The position numbers and the translations under genes were made by a program. DNA of 64,000 nucleotides from positions 65,322,123 through 65,386,122 of the forward strand of contig OZ022503.1 of assembly GCA_963989385.1 (NCBI GenBank), in the 5' to 3' direction. Source of the stretch: Ctena decussata (Eukaryota; Mollusca; Bivalvia; Lucinida; Lucinidae). Shown here in pieces: positions 1 through 12,254 of the stretch; the first letter of the stretch is position 1, and every line of letters starts with the position of its first letter. The notes beneath the pieces were generated by a model. The model saw nothing but the letters and a program-made list of their open reading frames with translations, made no database searches and was not told the origin of the DNA.

Positions 1-1893
1 TTATCAATAATGATTTATATCCATATATCGCGATATTTTCTATTGATATATGGAAAACCAAATGTCCAATCAATGACAGCTCTATATTTGTGTATGACTT
101 GTAAATTGCTGTCATTGCAGATGGGTTTTTCCAACCAATTTTGCTCCAGCGTTTTTGATATGGAAATTTCATTTCGTGCTCATGGAGATGAATTTCAAAA
201 TCCATAGTTGATATTAATGACAGATGGTGAGAAAGTTATCCTACTTTATGCCACTTGTCCTTGCATTGGTGCAAAATGCCAAAAATATTTAAATTTCCAT
301 ATTTAGAGCTAAGCCCCACTTGCTAACGTCATTCTGACTCTGATTATAATCGGCTCTCCTATTCTTACAAATTTATGTTTATGGTTACTCATTCTACCAG
401 CTGTTTGATTTGTTTGATTTTTTTTTTTTTTGCAGAATGTCTTGATTTTTTCCACATCTTACTGAAATAAATGATTTTTTCCACATCTTATGAAAATATA
501 TTGTTTTTGCTCAAAATGTTGTTTTCACTTGGCTTTTGCCTTTTATGCAAATACAGCTGTGTACCTATCTGCAAACTGAAAATCACCGCTTTCCAATAAC
601 AGAACAATGATACCTCCCAAGCTGGATACCAAAGCAGAATCTAATTATAGATTACCAACATCAACAACAAATATGTATTAGCTTGACAGTGACGCACAAA
701 AAGGAAACTCTCACCTGTATGATAAATACAATAAAATTACATGATAAAACTTGAAAATACCTGATAAAACTGTACGAATCTGCAACCGCTCACTCTACAT
801 TTGATCTGTCTATCGTATCCAGAAACATATTACAATGGTTTATGAAAACAGGACTTGAAACCTTCATTACCTTCTGTTATTGCTTAAGTTTAACTGTGAT
901 GGGGCACAGGTGTGGCAAGGCAAATCAGAGCTTTGGGCAACACCACATCATCAGATGACACTGGCAACTATAAGAACAAAAATCTGTTTACACGAACACA
1001 ATGTAAAAGCCTCACCGATAAAACTTTTTGTTTGACAGAATACCAAACTGTTCAATAATACAGATTTTAACCTAATGGCAAACTGACCTCGAACAAGAAA
1101 TATCTTTAAAAATGATAATTGGCTTAGATTAAATAGAAGTGGGTATTGTAATATGCACAAATCAGGTACATTTTTATACATGTAAGAATGTGCTGATCAG
1201 ATTGTATGGATGTGCATGTTGGTATGCATATTTGTTGTTGGTGTTGGGGTTTCAATTTCAGAAATGCTGTTGAATTTTGAATGGGGTCTGTCTATGTTGC
1301 ACATAACAATAAGGATTGGTTGGCTGACCACCCCACATAAATGTATTTATAACCTAAAAGTGTTGCAGTTCCAACACAACATCAACAACTAAGAAACAGG
1401 GTTTTCACTAAGTTTTACAGTAACTGGCAAGATTTTCAAAGTAGCTGGCAGCCAGTGAGCGAGTGAACACGAGCGCAGTGAGCGTATATTCAAGGTCGGG
1501 AGTCCGGGGGATGCCTAGGCCCCCTGAAGCTCTGAGGTAAACCGTAAGGCGTAACGGTGCAATTTCCTGCTATCTCAGCCTCTCTGAGGGCCTAAATTTG
1601 CTTTTGTTTTCAGGCAGTTTTTATATTATTGTTTTGTATTTCAAACAATCTTTGTCAGAATGTTGTGAATAAAACAGCTGATGAAAATTTGAAGTTGTAG
1701 TTTGCATGGTTTCTTAATGCCCATACCAGTCATTTTGTTTCAGTTTTATGCTTAGACAATGCCCTGCTGCTAAGAAAGATGAAGTAACATAATACCCTAA
1801 AATAACAGCTGAAAAATTATTTTCATGAAATTTTCCACACCAAGTTAGTCTATTTGTGGAATAGCAAACACAAGTAAACAACACTGAGAATGA
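1..1893. other. Unassigned AT-rich DNA
   Basis: No coding similarity and no terminal inverted repeats were seen. The 18-bp GATTTTTTCCACATCTTA occurs twice (about 443 and 472). A GC-richer patch at about 1440-1600 (GGGAGTCCGGGGGATGCC) stands out, but I cannot name it. Confidence 0.5.
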
Positions 1894-1960
1894 GCAAACA
1901 GTGCCTACCCTGATCAGCGCTACACTGACTGTAGCACTGTTCAGGGTAGGCACTGTTTGC
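1894..1960. repeat. 67-bp hairpin (GCAAACAGTGC ends)
   Basis: GCAAACAGTGCCTACCCTGA (1894) pairs with TCAGGGTAGGCACTGTTTGC (1941-1960), and the inner CAGCGCTACA / TGTAGCACTG continues the stem. It shares GCAAACAGTG and the CCCTGATCAG core with 27305-27370. Confidence 0.8.
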
Positions 1961-2359
1961 CAAGGCCTTTCAGAAGTTTTAGGCTCAGAACAGCAAATCA
2001 GCCTATTGCAAGTTTCTCTCTTCATACTCATTCTGGAGAAAGAATTTCAATGAAAAAATAAATTTAACTCTCCAGGGTAAGGGTACGAAACGTCCAGGCT
2101 TGGGTATGAATCGACTCGGATACGAAATGTACAGGGTATGAATTGACTCTGGACTGTGATTTAAAACAGCAAGTGACTGACAGCTCTGGGCAAGGGCAAA
2201 CAATTTTACACTGGGATATGTTGTGTGCATTTAATGTGTTCGCCTGTCGCTGCTATCAGCTTTTGCTTTTTACATAAGCCAAAATCAGGAAGAGATTTTG
2301 TTGTTTCACCATCCCCGCAAGATCAGTTTCCGGTCCCGGCAACACTCCACTTGTAAGGA

Positions 2360-3400
2360 TGATTCTGAATCTGAATCTGTAAGTCGTAGTAACCTCTGCT
2401 GGCTTTAACATGATGGGATGACTGCGCATTTAGTCAAAATGAGCTGTTGACAGTTCTTTTCTGAAGCTGTTTACACTGTCTGTATTGATCACACTATCAT
2501 CCAGTTTATTCCAATCACAGACTGTTCTAACAAAGAATGAGTTTTTGAAATTTTCTGTTTTAGCTAGAATTGGTTTGAAGCACTTTGAATTATTGGTAGA
2601 GTAGTTTTCAACAATGTTTTTATGCTCATAATCTGTATAATGAGTAGCCCGTATCGCCCACCTTTGTCTCTGTGGCTGGATGTAGTGATCTTTGTTGATT
2701 GCCCGTACAAGCCCTTCCACCACCTTGTACATCAATGTCAGCCTCTGGTTTCTACGGCCATCTTGTAATGTGGGAGGTTTTAATTTGCAGCATTTCGGTC
2801 ACATATCCTTCTTGTCTTGAGTAATAATCATGTTCATGATGAACTTGGCCCCTGAACATTGTACATCTTCAAGTTTTTGAATATCCTGTTTAGTATAAGG
2901 GTCCTAAATCACTGAGCCATATTCCGTTTTTGATCGTACCAATGCCAAATAAGAGTTTTTCCTGCATGATTGTGGAGTATGATGAAGATTTCTCCTTAGA
3001 AAACCCAAAGTAGAATTAGCTTTTTCCTAACTTGATTAATATGAGTGGTCCACTTCATGTAGTCTGAGAATGTGATACCCAGGTAAGGGATTTCTTCTAC
3101 TTGTTTAAGAATATGACCGTTCATGGTGTAGAAATTGGAGCACTGTTTTACACTGAGATGGTAACAGTTTTTCACATTAAACTTCATACCCCATTTTCTG
3201 TCCAATTGATAAGGTTATTCAAATCTTGCTGTAATATAACATGGTCTCCAAAGTTTTTGATGGTTGGGTATAACAAACAGTCGTCAGCAAAGAGTCTTAT
3301 TTGTGACTTAACACATTCAGGCATGTTGTTGATATGGCAGAGAAACAATAATGGTCCCAATACAGTTCCCTGGGGTACTCCTGATTCGACATCCACTTCA
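2360..3400 (-). pseudogene. Non-LTR retrotransposon fragment (reverse transcriptase C-terminal half)
   Basis: Read on the minus strand from 3396, the sequence gives ESGVPQGTVLGPLLF and RLFADDCLLY (RT motifs; the FADD catalytic box is intact). It then shifts frame near 3190 into YLGITFSDYMKWTTHI, shifts again near 2996, and continues with in-frame stops to FFVRTVCDWNKLDDSVI at about 2480. That ending is typical of jockey/CR1-type ORF2 proteins. The element is 5'-truncated near 3400 and ends in a short hexamer tail (ATTCAG-like) near 2355-2372. At least two stops and two frameshifts show it is dead. Confidence 0.85.
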
Positions 3401-3798
3401 TGAGAAGTTTAACCCTTGACAACAACACTCAATTACGCTGAGTAAGAAAATTTGCGATCCAGAGAATGATAGGTCCATGTATGCAATTGGTTCTTTGCGA
3501 TCCAACAGAACCGGAACCAAATCGTAACAAGTAAAACTTTTAAAAACAGACGCAAAATACGTTCGGGAAAAGTAGCCGGCGCAGATGTCAAAGTAGGCGC
3601 CGATTTTTGCCGGCTTTTAACGACAACCCTGAGAAAGCAACAATAACTAAATTTTTTATTTTGATTGCTGTGTCAAGTTGTTTTGCTGGATTCATATTTT
3701 AAATGATTGACATAACGGGAATTGTTCTTTGGCAAAGAACGAATTGAATCGAAATATCTAAATTCATCACGACACTGTTTATAGGCCAAGTCAAATGA

Positions 3799-4069
3799 GA
3801 GGGGAGGTAGCCGAGTGGTTAGAGTGGCTCATATATTGTGCAGAAAGTCGCCGGAAGGTCGTGAGCTGCGGCTGACCGTCGCCATCTGACGACTGGAAAA
3901 CTGTGTCAACCCAGCAGTAAACAGGTACCTTTTTCGAATTAGGGAAGGATAGGGCAGCGAAAGGAGAGGGATGGGCTCCGCCTTTCATCAGCTGTGCCCA
4001 AGATACAGTGGGTCTCTAATCCCCACTGCCCCTACGGCTATTAGGCTATGGGAAACCTTTACCCTTTTA
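3799..4069 (+). mobile_element. tRNA-derived SINE, family A, copy 1
   Basis: The 5' head has an A box (TAGCCGAGTGG) followed by TTAGAGTGGCTC and a degenerate B box around GGTCGTGAGCTGCGG. The body contains ACCTTTTTCGAATYAGGGAA and GCAGCGAAAGGAGAG, and the 3' end is AAACCTTTACCCTTTTA. A second copy at 28217-28479 aligns along its whole length. A possible short target duplication AAATGA flanks it. Confidence 0.78.
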
Positions 4070-4524
4070 CAAAATGAAACTGAAAGTAGAAAGAGAAAGT
4101 AAACTGCTTAGATCAAAATCCCGGGTGTATCTATATTGGCCAATGAAATACTTAAAATGTAGGTCAATAGTAAGGTTATACGGCTGAAGCCGGAAAAAAT
4201 AATCTGAACAAGGAAACTTAGAAGGGTGGGGTACAGGTTCCCACAAAAGCAACATGCATGTGAAAGACTTAAAGCGTATATACTGTATATAACATGTATA
4301 TTTTGGCGAATAAAAGTTTAAGCAAAGGAATGAAACCTTTTTGCCTTTGTTCGTCATGGTTAAAAAGGCAAATCTTAGGACAATTTGTTAAAAATCGATT
4401 TTTATTTTCCCCGTGCCGGTGGTGATCTGTGTCGGATGAGCGCATCAAAATTTCCACGCCGTTTTATGGGTAAAACCCATACCTTACTATACGGTCCGTG
4501 GAAACACCCCAAACCACCCCAAAC

Positions 4525-7500
4525 AGCCTTCATAAATACCCAGTTCTGGACAGTTCAGTTGCAACTTCAGAATTGTTCCCTGAAACATTCCCCTACAATG
4601 TATTCAGGAAGGACAGAAACCTTCATGGTGGCGGAGTGATGCTTCTCATTCATAAGGACATTCTGCACATGCCCTTGTCAGAAATAGAAAACGACTCAGA
4701 ATCAGTTTGGGTTAAAATTTTGGCAAACAAAACTTCCCATTATATAGCAAGTTGGTATCGTCAGCCTGGTGGCTCAAGTGAGGAATTTCAATTGTTTCGT
4801 GACCAGTTAGATCATATTAGGAAAAAGCACAAGGGAAATAAGCTCCCCTCAGTTCACGTTCTAGGGGATTTCAACTTCAAAGATATTGCTTGGCCAGACC
4901 GACTTAATAAGTCAGGAACAGTGTTAAGTCAGTCAGAGGGACAAATGTTGGTTGATGTCATGAATGACCATGGTTTAGAACAACTGGTGAATTTCCCGAC
5001 TCGAGAGAAAAACACATTGGATTTAATTCTCACTTCGCTTCCTGGTCAGTTTCAAGAACTACATTCCCCGGACAAACTTAGTGATCATGATGTAATATCA
5101 GGAACATTGAAAATTTATGTCCCCCCCCAAAAAAAAAAAAGAAACCTCGGAGGAAAGTGTTTTTGTACCAAAAGGGAGATTTTGAATCAATGAGGAAAGA
5201 AGCGTCAGACTTCGCAAAACATAGGAACATAGGTACTTCAATGGTTACTCAGACAATCGCTCAGTTCAGGAAAACTTTGACTTGATAACCTCCTTTATTC
5301 AGGAGTCTGCTGAAAAGCATATCCCCTCAAAAACCAGTAGGTCAACCTCTTCTGTTCCTTGGATAACCCCTGAGATAAGAAGAAAGATTCGTAGAAGAAA
5401 TAAGACACATGCGAAGGCCAAAAAGACTGGCAGTAGCAAACTTAGGTCAAAATTTGAATCTTTGAGAAGAGAAATTAAAGCTGATGTGAAAAAGCAACAG
5501 GATTTGTATGTCAATAACCTGGTTGGTGACATAAAAGCTAATCCCAGAGACTTCTACATGTACATTAATAGCCAAAAGAAAGATACTCAAGGTATCCCAC
5601 CCCTAAAGAAGAGAAATGGTGGTGGTGTTGCCGAATCAGAGTTGGAACAGGCTGATGAATTTAACGGTCAGTTTTCGGATGTGTTTAATAAAAGTGAACA
5701 TACCCAAGTCCCCCTTCTTAATCGCTTGGCTCCTTTCATGGAGGACATTCATGTTTCGGCAGAAGGTGTAACGAAACTTCTTAAGGGCTTGAACCCATCG
5801 AAAGCTTTAGGACCTGATAAATTGCATCCTATAGTATTAAAAGAATTAGCATCTGAATTAGGCCCAATGTTTGCTCATCTCTTCCAACAATCTATTGACA
5901 CGGGTGAAATCCCCAAGGAATGGTCTCTTGCAAATATATGCCCACTCTTCAAAAAAGGAGATAGGTCTTTGGCTTGCAAATTACCGACCGGTTTCTCTAA
6001 CTTGTGTACCATGCAAGTTACTCAAACACATTGTCTGCTCTAATATTATGGCACATTTGGATGAACATAAACTGAGGGTGAGGTTGGGCCTGTAAAATCG
6101 ATTTAAGCCCCCCAGTAATTCATTACTGACCGTTCCAAGGCGGTAGTTCTGTTGTGGTTCTTTGTTGCCTGTTTTTGGTGTCAGAGTTTCTGTGATGTTT
6201 TACCTTATGTATGTTATTATTATTTTTGGTTCGGTTTGGGTTGCTGAGTGGCCACCTTTTGGGAACAAGCTGCTCACTCGGTTGGCCATATGTTCTCTGT
6301 ATCTTGATTATTTGTAATCTTAGTTGTTTCCAACTATGGTTTGAGGGCTGGATTTGGATTTTGATTGTTTCAGTTCCTGGTCTTTGCATACTTTTTACTT
6401 TTGTCAGACAGACAACATGCTTTCCGGAAGAAACATAGTTGTGAAACTCAATTGATCACGGTTATAAATGACTGGGCTAAAACCTTGGATAAGGGCGGTC
6501 AGGTTGACACTTTTATCTTGGACTTTGAAAAAGCTTTCGACACTCCCCCACATGAATTACTTAAATGTAAGCTATACGGCTATGGTATTGGTGGGAAGAC
6601 TCTGAAATGGATAGATTCTTTTCTCTGTTACAGGCAGCAGCGTGTGGTGGTAAATGGAGTTAAGTCGGATTGGGCCCCGGTTTTGTCGGGTGTCCCCCAG
6701 GGCACCGTACTTGGACCGTTGTTGTTCTCGTTGTACATTAACGATATTACTGAAAATATTGACTCGGAATTAAGACTTTTTGCTGACGACTGTGTTTGCT
6801 ATCGTGAAATCAGAGATATTGAAGACGCGGTGAAACTTCAGGAGGATATAGATCATTTAGGTTGTTGGGCAAGGAGTTGGGACATGAGATTTCAACCTGT
6901 TAAATGCAATATAATGCAAATTACAAGGAAACGGATCAAGAAGATCAATGCTTCCTACACTTTAGAGGGAACGGTCCTCAGTAATGTAGAAACTATCAAG
7001 TATCTCGGCTTAACCATAACCAATGATTTGAAATGGAACACACATGTCAGCAATATTTGCACAAAGGCTAATAGGACCCTCGGCTTTCTCAGACGTAACT
7101 TGGCAGCATGTCCACAGGATGTTAAAGAGTCAGCATACAAGGGACTGGTGCGCCCAGTCCTGGAGTATGGCAGTTCACTTTGGGACCCTCAAAGTATACT
7201 TCTTCAAGATGAACTTGAGAAAGGTGCAGAAAAGAGCAGCTAGATTTGTAACGGGAAATTATACATATGAAACTGGGAGTATGACTGGCATTCTGGAGAA
7301 ACTTAAGTGGGAATCCCTGAAAAAGAGAAGGAAAGATAGTAGACTCATAATGCTTTACAAAGGTCTGAGGGGTGCAGCCAGTATACCCATAAACGACCTT
7401 GTTCCCCCAAGTAGGCGTACCAGGAATCATCATTCCCTGACATTTCAAATCCCATTGGCTTGGACTGACATTTACAAGTCCAGTTTCTTTCCCCAGACTA

Positions 7501-7684
7501 TTAGAGATTGGAATTCCCTGGAAGATTCACTTATTTCTGCTGCTTAGTGTGCAGAGGATTCAGTTACTAAGTTTACTTCTCTTATAAGGGCTAGGGACTA
7601 GCATCCCTGATTCACAGGTCCTGGTGAATGATTGTCCTTGGACGTGTCACCAGTAAACAATTCTGATTCTGATTCTGATTCTGA
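4525..7684 (+). pseudogene. Non-LTR retrotransposon (endonuclease + reverse transcriptase), broken
   Basis: The 5' end is truncated near 4525. The endonuclease part (about 4530-5130) shows GGGVMLLI, LGDFNFKDI, LDLILTSLP and LSDHDVI, the catalytic motifs of the APE-like family. The frame breaks at a C/A run near 5121-5140. A linker and RT start follow from 5282 with NPSKALGPDKLHP and SLANICPLFKKGD. A frameshift lies near 5980-6040 and a ~325-bp block interrupts the ORF at about 6076-6402. RT resumes with RQHAFRKKHSC, DFEKAFDTPPH, GVPQGTVLGPLLF and LRLFADDCVCY, shifts near 7215, and ends at 7547 with FFPQTIRDWNSLEDS. About 110 bases later the copy ends in four ATTCTG repeats (7660-7683), the kind of microsatellite tail these elements carry. 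Confidence 0.88.
6076..6402. mobile_element. Foreign ~325-bp block inserted in the RT reading frame
   Basis: The RT protein reads up to DEHKL at about 6073 and resumes at LSDRQHAF at about 6403. In relatives these two pieces are adjacent. The block between has no RT similarity, contains GTAAAATCGATTTAAGCCCC near its left end and a T/G-rich body, and has no coding capacity. No clear target duplication was found, so the exact edges are uncertain. Confidence 0.6.
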
Positions 7685-7839
7685 CCCAAAACCAGACTCC
7701 CCGGATACAAACTAGCACTGCACCAACCAAGACACCAACATCTCAGGTCACAGTGCGACTATGCCAATATTGACCATGCACTTAATTGGTAGATGTAGAT
7801 GTAGATGTCAATTGGGGAATATTATTTAACTTATTGTCT

Positions 7840-8311
7840 CGGACTCTTAAAAATCTCAATGCCGAGACCAAGGATCGAACCCGGGACCCTTCGATCTAAA
7901 GGCGAGCACTCTACCACGTCGCTGTTAAAGCCGGCTTGTACCGCAATGCAGTACAAGTGCAGAATATACCTAAATTACCTACACCCTGTGACATTCTCCC
8001 CCACCAAATTGGACTTCGTCCTCGAAGTTCCAGACTAAAGAGCTGCATATAGAAATATGCTCGAGGAATTACTGCACAGGGGTCAGGCTGGATTTTACGT
8101 TGGGCGCCAAATGTCACGGACTCCTAAAAAATCTCACGCCCCGTCCGAGGATCGAACCACGGACTCTTAAAAGATCTCAATGCCGAGACCGAGGATCGAA
8201 CCGGGGACCCTTTCATCTAAAGTCGAGCACTCTACCACGTCGCTATAAAAGCCGGCTTGTACCGCAAGGCAGTAGAAGTGTATGATATACCTAAATACCT
8301 ACACCCTGTGT
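7840..8311 (-). repeat. tRNA-like repeat, two nearly complete copies and a nested partial one
   Basis: On the minus strand, 7840-7993 and 8159-8311 are alignable copies about 319 bp apart. Each has an A-box-like GACGTGGTAGAGTGC and a B box GGGTTCGATCC (one base changed in the second). A third, partial copy of the head lies at about 8113-8158. They are tRNA-derived by these promoter boxes, but no complete tRNA cloverleaf survives. Confidence 0.65.
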
Positions 8312-9220
8312 ATTCCCTCCCCCTACCCTGACCTTCATTCTTAAAATTAATGTGCCGCCGTGCGTCATATCCAAACGTACATATGACATATATAATGTGC
8401 TTGCGCGATACCAGCTTGAAACTGAGGATAAGAATTTATCCTGAGGCTAACGTGACAAGCTGAAGCGAACCAAAAGCATGAAATGATATTCAGTACATTT
8501 GAGAAAAATCACAAAGCGTGCTTGTATATACTAACATACATACATACATACATACATGGGACAACCACTTGCTGAAGCAGTCTTTTTATTTATAATATAT
8601 ATAGATACTGTTTGGGGTCGAGTGGGGCGGTGTTGGTGAGTGTGTGGAGGGGACACAGGGTAATCTGAACCCGGGGAGGCTAGTGATGATTTCGGTTGGT
8701 TTGGGTGTTTTGGGGTGGTTTGGGGTGTTTCCACGGACCCATAGCTTCATGTTTAAAAGTCCTAAAGACAGGAATTGTTTGCCGGGGTTGGGGTGGGGTG
8801 GGGGTTGGTTCCCATCTCACAGTAGATTTACCTGTACAGGTATAGGTGTGAAAATTTATTCACCCAATCAGTGGACCAGAATACCAGTTATGATCATTCT
8901 ATTGGCTGACCGGAGGTGTTGACACTATGTGATCAAAAGACAGAATGACACATTTTCTTCAGCTCAGTTCAATTCAATTTTCCTAACGACGTTCCCCAAG
9001 TGGCTCAGCGGTACGTAACCATAGTTGCCCGCACTTGGCGCCGTGTGTCCGTCCAATAATGACACTTTTGAACTTAATCCTCCTTCTATAGTACCACCCC
9101 TGTCATTAAGAGTCGTAAAGGGCATATGCAGACGTGTAGATCTTAATAGGCAGTAGCTGTTGAGCAGAACAGAACAGAACATTTATTAACGTGCCTATGC
9201 GAATGCAAAGGAGAGCTTAT
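8312..9220. other. Unassigned; one possible retroposon tail
   Basis: 8590-8745 is G/T-rich and on the minus strand carries GGAAACACCCCAAACCACCC, which also occurs at 4499 on the plus strand. At 8990-9185 there is an A-box-like AAGTGGCTCAGCGGTA followed by a GAACAGAACAGAACA tail, perhaps a SINE without a recognisable B box. Confidence 0.35.
8535..8557 (+). repeat. (CATA)n microsatellite
   Basis: Five to six CATA units in a row. Confidence 0.9.
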
Positions 9221-10110
9221 GCTATACCCCCGGCATCGTAGTCCAAGTATGCATTAGTGTCAGCGCCCGCGTCAGCGTCCTCGCGTTGTACGAGATCAGT
9301 TAACCAAGGTTAACCATTGCGTTTAACTCGATGTTTGACTCTGTATCTTACAAACTACGGCAGCAACAACCATCATACTTGGTACATCTGTACATCTGTA
9401 AGACGGCAGCAGCAGCGTCACGCACATGTGGGTCCTTGACCTAGATGCTGCGGTTGACTGACATAACTGTAGGCACTGTTTTAAGGCAAAATTTTCAGTT
9501 TTGGTGATAGTTTTGAGACAAGAGAGTTGATACTTGGTAAAAAAGCATATCCCTATAATTGCAGCAGCTGCAAAGCGTCCATGCTGACTCCTGTGCCCTT
9601 GACCTTTATTCATGGTCCAGTCATTTTTGCCTTATATTTCCAACACACTTTGATGGATTAACATCATAACTGGTATAGGGGGTCAGTCTGACTTTGCGAA
9701 TGACCTCATACTTTTTACAGATCACTGTGACCTACATTTTATGTTGCGATGATTTTGACTAATATCTTGAGCACTATTTTGCTATTTCGTAGATTTCCAT
9801 CATAAATGGGATAATGATCCAGCCTGATTCTGCAAATGACTTCATACTATTTTTAAGTCTCTGTGACCTATATCCAATGGTTCACTGATTTTGCCTTGTA
9901 TCTCCAACATAGTTTAATAGAATAACATCGTACTTGGCAACATGGATTAGCCTGACACTTTGAAGGACCTCGTGGTATTTGAGGTCACTCTGACATACAT
10001 GTCATGGTTCAGTGACTTTGCTTCATATCTTGAGTACTTTTTCTAGGTTTTCATCAAATACTTAGGATAAAAGTTCAGTCTGACACTGCAGATGACCTCA
10101 TAATTTTATA
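9221..10110. repeat. Tandem-repeat element of ~130-bp units
   Basis: Begins with GCTATACCCCCGGCATCGTAG and a GCGTCAGCG-rich stretch. Four or so degenerate units of about 125-135 bp follow. Each carries a block like GTGACCTA.AT, TTTTGCCTTATAT.TCCAACA and CATCATAA.TGG (seen near 9627, 9752, 9890 and 10017). No gene is visible. Confidence 0.55.
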
Positions 10111-10773
10111 CTTGTAGGATTTGTTAACTGTAAGAATCAGACACACATGAGGCGCGCTTCGTTGTCTTCTTACAACTCTTGTATATTGTTGATAAGAAAC
10201 TTTATAATATAAGCCCTGTAGATTTTTTTTTCGACAAACAAGAGTAAGAGAAACAATTATCACAGTGCATGCAAGATTAAAATAAATAGTTATATTACAG
10301 TACGTACAAATCACGGGATTCTGAAAAATATCCATAAATGAAACAGTTTTGTCTAAACATTTAAAATCAGTCATCTTTATATACTAATACGAAATTAGTT
10401 TGTACATTGTCATACATTACAGATTCAATAAATGGCTTGTGTTGTTTAAAAACAAAATCAGAAGAAAGAAAAAAACAAGAATAAAAAAGACTAGGAAAGC
10501 GCCTAGATGATACCGTTTTCTTAAGAGGAACTGGAGGAAAGTCAGTGCTTCTTAACTCTTCAAATGTGTTAAAATCTGTATAATGAATATATTTAAAGCG
10601 AAACGACATCGTAAACGAGCAAGGCACGTTTTATGTGTCTTACTTATCGAAAGCAAATGAGCAAAAATTAAGCCAATCAGACTATATAATGAAATGTGAA
10701 ACAGAAAATAAAACAAACAAAACTAAACTGAAACAAAACTAAACTGAAATTAGGATGAACGCATAGGAATATA

Positions 10774-11682
10774 CGAGGGGCGTTCGGAAAGTTTTGCAAA
10801 TGACATAATTTCTCGGTAACCACCATACAGACAGAACTTCTGATTGCAAAAACACATAAAGCTATATTATGCGAAGAGAAGTCTGCAAACAAGGTGCATT
10901 TTTTAAAAAAGGACGCATTTTCAACTTCTTTGAAAGAGGTATACACTAAAGACACTGCAAAATTTTACTTTTGTAGGCCGTAATTAATATATCAGCAGTC
11001 TTTGATATCTTTTTATCTTTGTTAGTTAAAGACAATGTCCAGACAATGTTGTTCAGTAAATATCGCGGAAATTAGTTTTAATCTGGCTTCCGTACAGGGC
11101 CGGGAATGTGGATTATCCGTACTTTATGCTGTAGCAATTTCTCCATTTTTACTAAAATTTGATGATTTTGTAATGAAAACAAGTGTATTAACATTCAAAT
11201 TATTGTCGGCAAGAGCATTTACATGGGTCAACGAAAACCTGTCAACAAATTCAAATTAATGCCAAAAATGAAGCCTCTGCAAGCTTTCAAAAATGACGTT
11301 AACGTAAAATTCAATAACGTCATAAGAACTGCGCATTTCTTTGCAAGGAATAAATCGATAACAGTTGCCGCCCTTCTAACTTTTGTATTGATATTATAGG
11401 CAACAATGGACAAGCATATGACAAAGATTAATTTGGTATTTACAAGGATATTTGACTTGAATGCCCAACACTGAAAAGATTTTACATATGAAATTAGCCC
11501 AGTTGTATAACTGGGACCTATTAAAATGCGTTGTAACTCAATAAGGAAAAGTGTCTTTGTATAATGTTTAGTATCATTGTAAAGACAAATGCAGTGCTTT
11601 CAGTATATGCATAGCAGTTGTACCCAACATGCTCCTAAACAAAGTCATGAGGCCATTTGCAAAACTTTTCGAACGCCCCTCG
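10774..11682. mobile_element. Non-autonomous mariner-type element 1
   Basis: Inverted termini CGAGGGGCGTTCGRAAAGT at 10774 and the reverse complement ending at 11682, each bordered by TA (10772-10773, 11683-11684), as in Tc1/mariner insertion. The ~909-bp interior aligns with the copy at 12255-13108 but encodes no recognisable transposase. CATTTACATGGGTCAACG and ATAAATCGATAACAGTTGCC are shared landmarks. Confidence 0.85.
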
Positions 11683-11710
11683 TACATCTGTGGCTTTCCC
11701 AGACACATAT

Positions 11711-11946
11711 GAGCTGCTACGCGAGAAAATCAACAAAGTGGTTGTGTGCCCAGCGCAGACTCAGAACAGCCTAGGCATTCGCCCAGTCTGATCAGAGTCT
11801 TCACTGCCCGCATTGAGGTAGCTTGGGCCCTTAGCTATCTTTTGAGCGCTAAGCAAAAAGTCTGATTAAACTGGGCAGATGCCCAGGCTGATCTGAGTCT
11901 GCGCTTGGTGCACAACCACTTTGTTGGTTTTCTCGTGTTGCGGCTC
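11711..11946. mobile_element. 236-bp palindromic MITE, copy 1
   Basis: Nearly complete self-complementarity: starts GAGCTGCTACGCGAGAAAA and ends with the inverse of family end GAGCCGCGACACGAGAAAAC. It is flanked by ATAT at 11707-11710 and 11947-11950. The same family occurs at 29672, 35709, about 36895 and 38166. There is no coding capacity. It lies 24 bp past mariner-type element 1. Confidence 0.88.
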
Positions 11947-12254
11947 ATATCAGCCCTCGAAACTGGGGTTAGGATTTTGCCACTCGTGGCTCATTTCGAA
12001 GGCTGTTCCATACCCGAGCAGCCTCAGATCTAAAGGAGTGGATCTCGGACCATACCTGGTTGTTTTCACTCTAGGTAAATATGCCTGTCTCTCAGCCCTG
12101 AAATCATATGTAGAAGATTTAATTTTGACAAGGTTTCTCATATATTCATGTGACATATTGTTAATTATCTGAATACTTTACCTGTCATTTGCTTGCTAAC
12201 ATGAAGTGCCTGGGTATTGGAAGATTTTAAGGAAGGAAGATAAATTATCATTTA

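Noticed and set aside
10..207. 65-codon ORF at the window start and other lone ORFs of 60-100 codons in 1-2300, 28279-28944 and 37652-37843
   Set aside because: No motifs, no splice context and no similarity to each other; their lengths are expected by chance in 64 kb.
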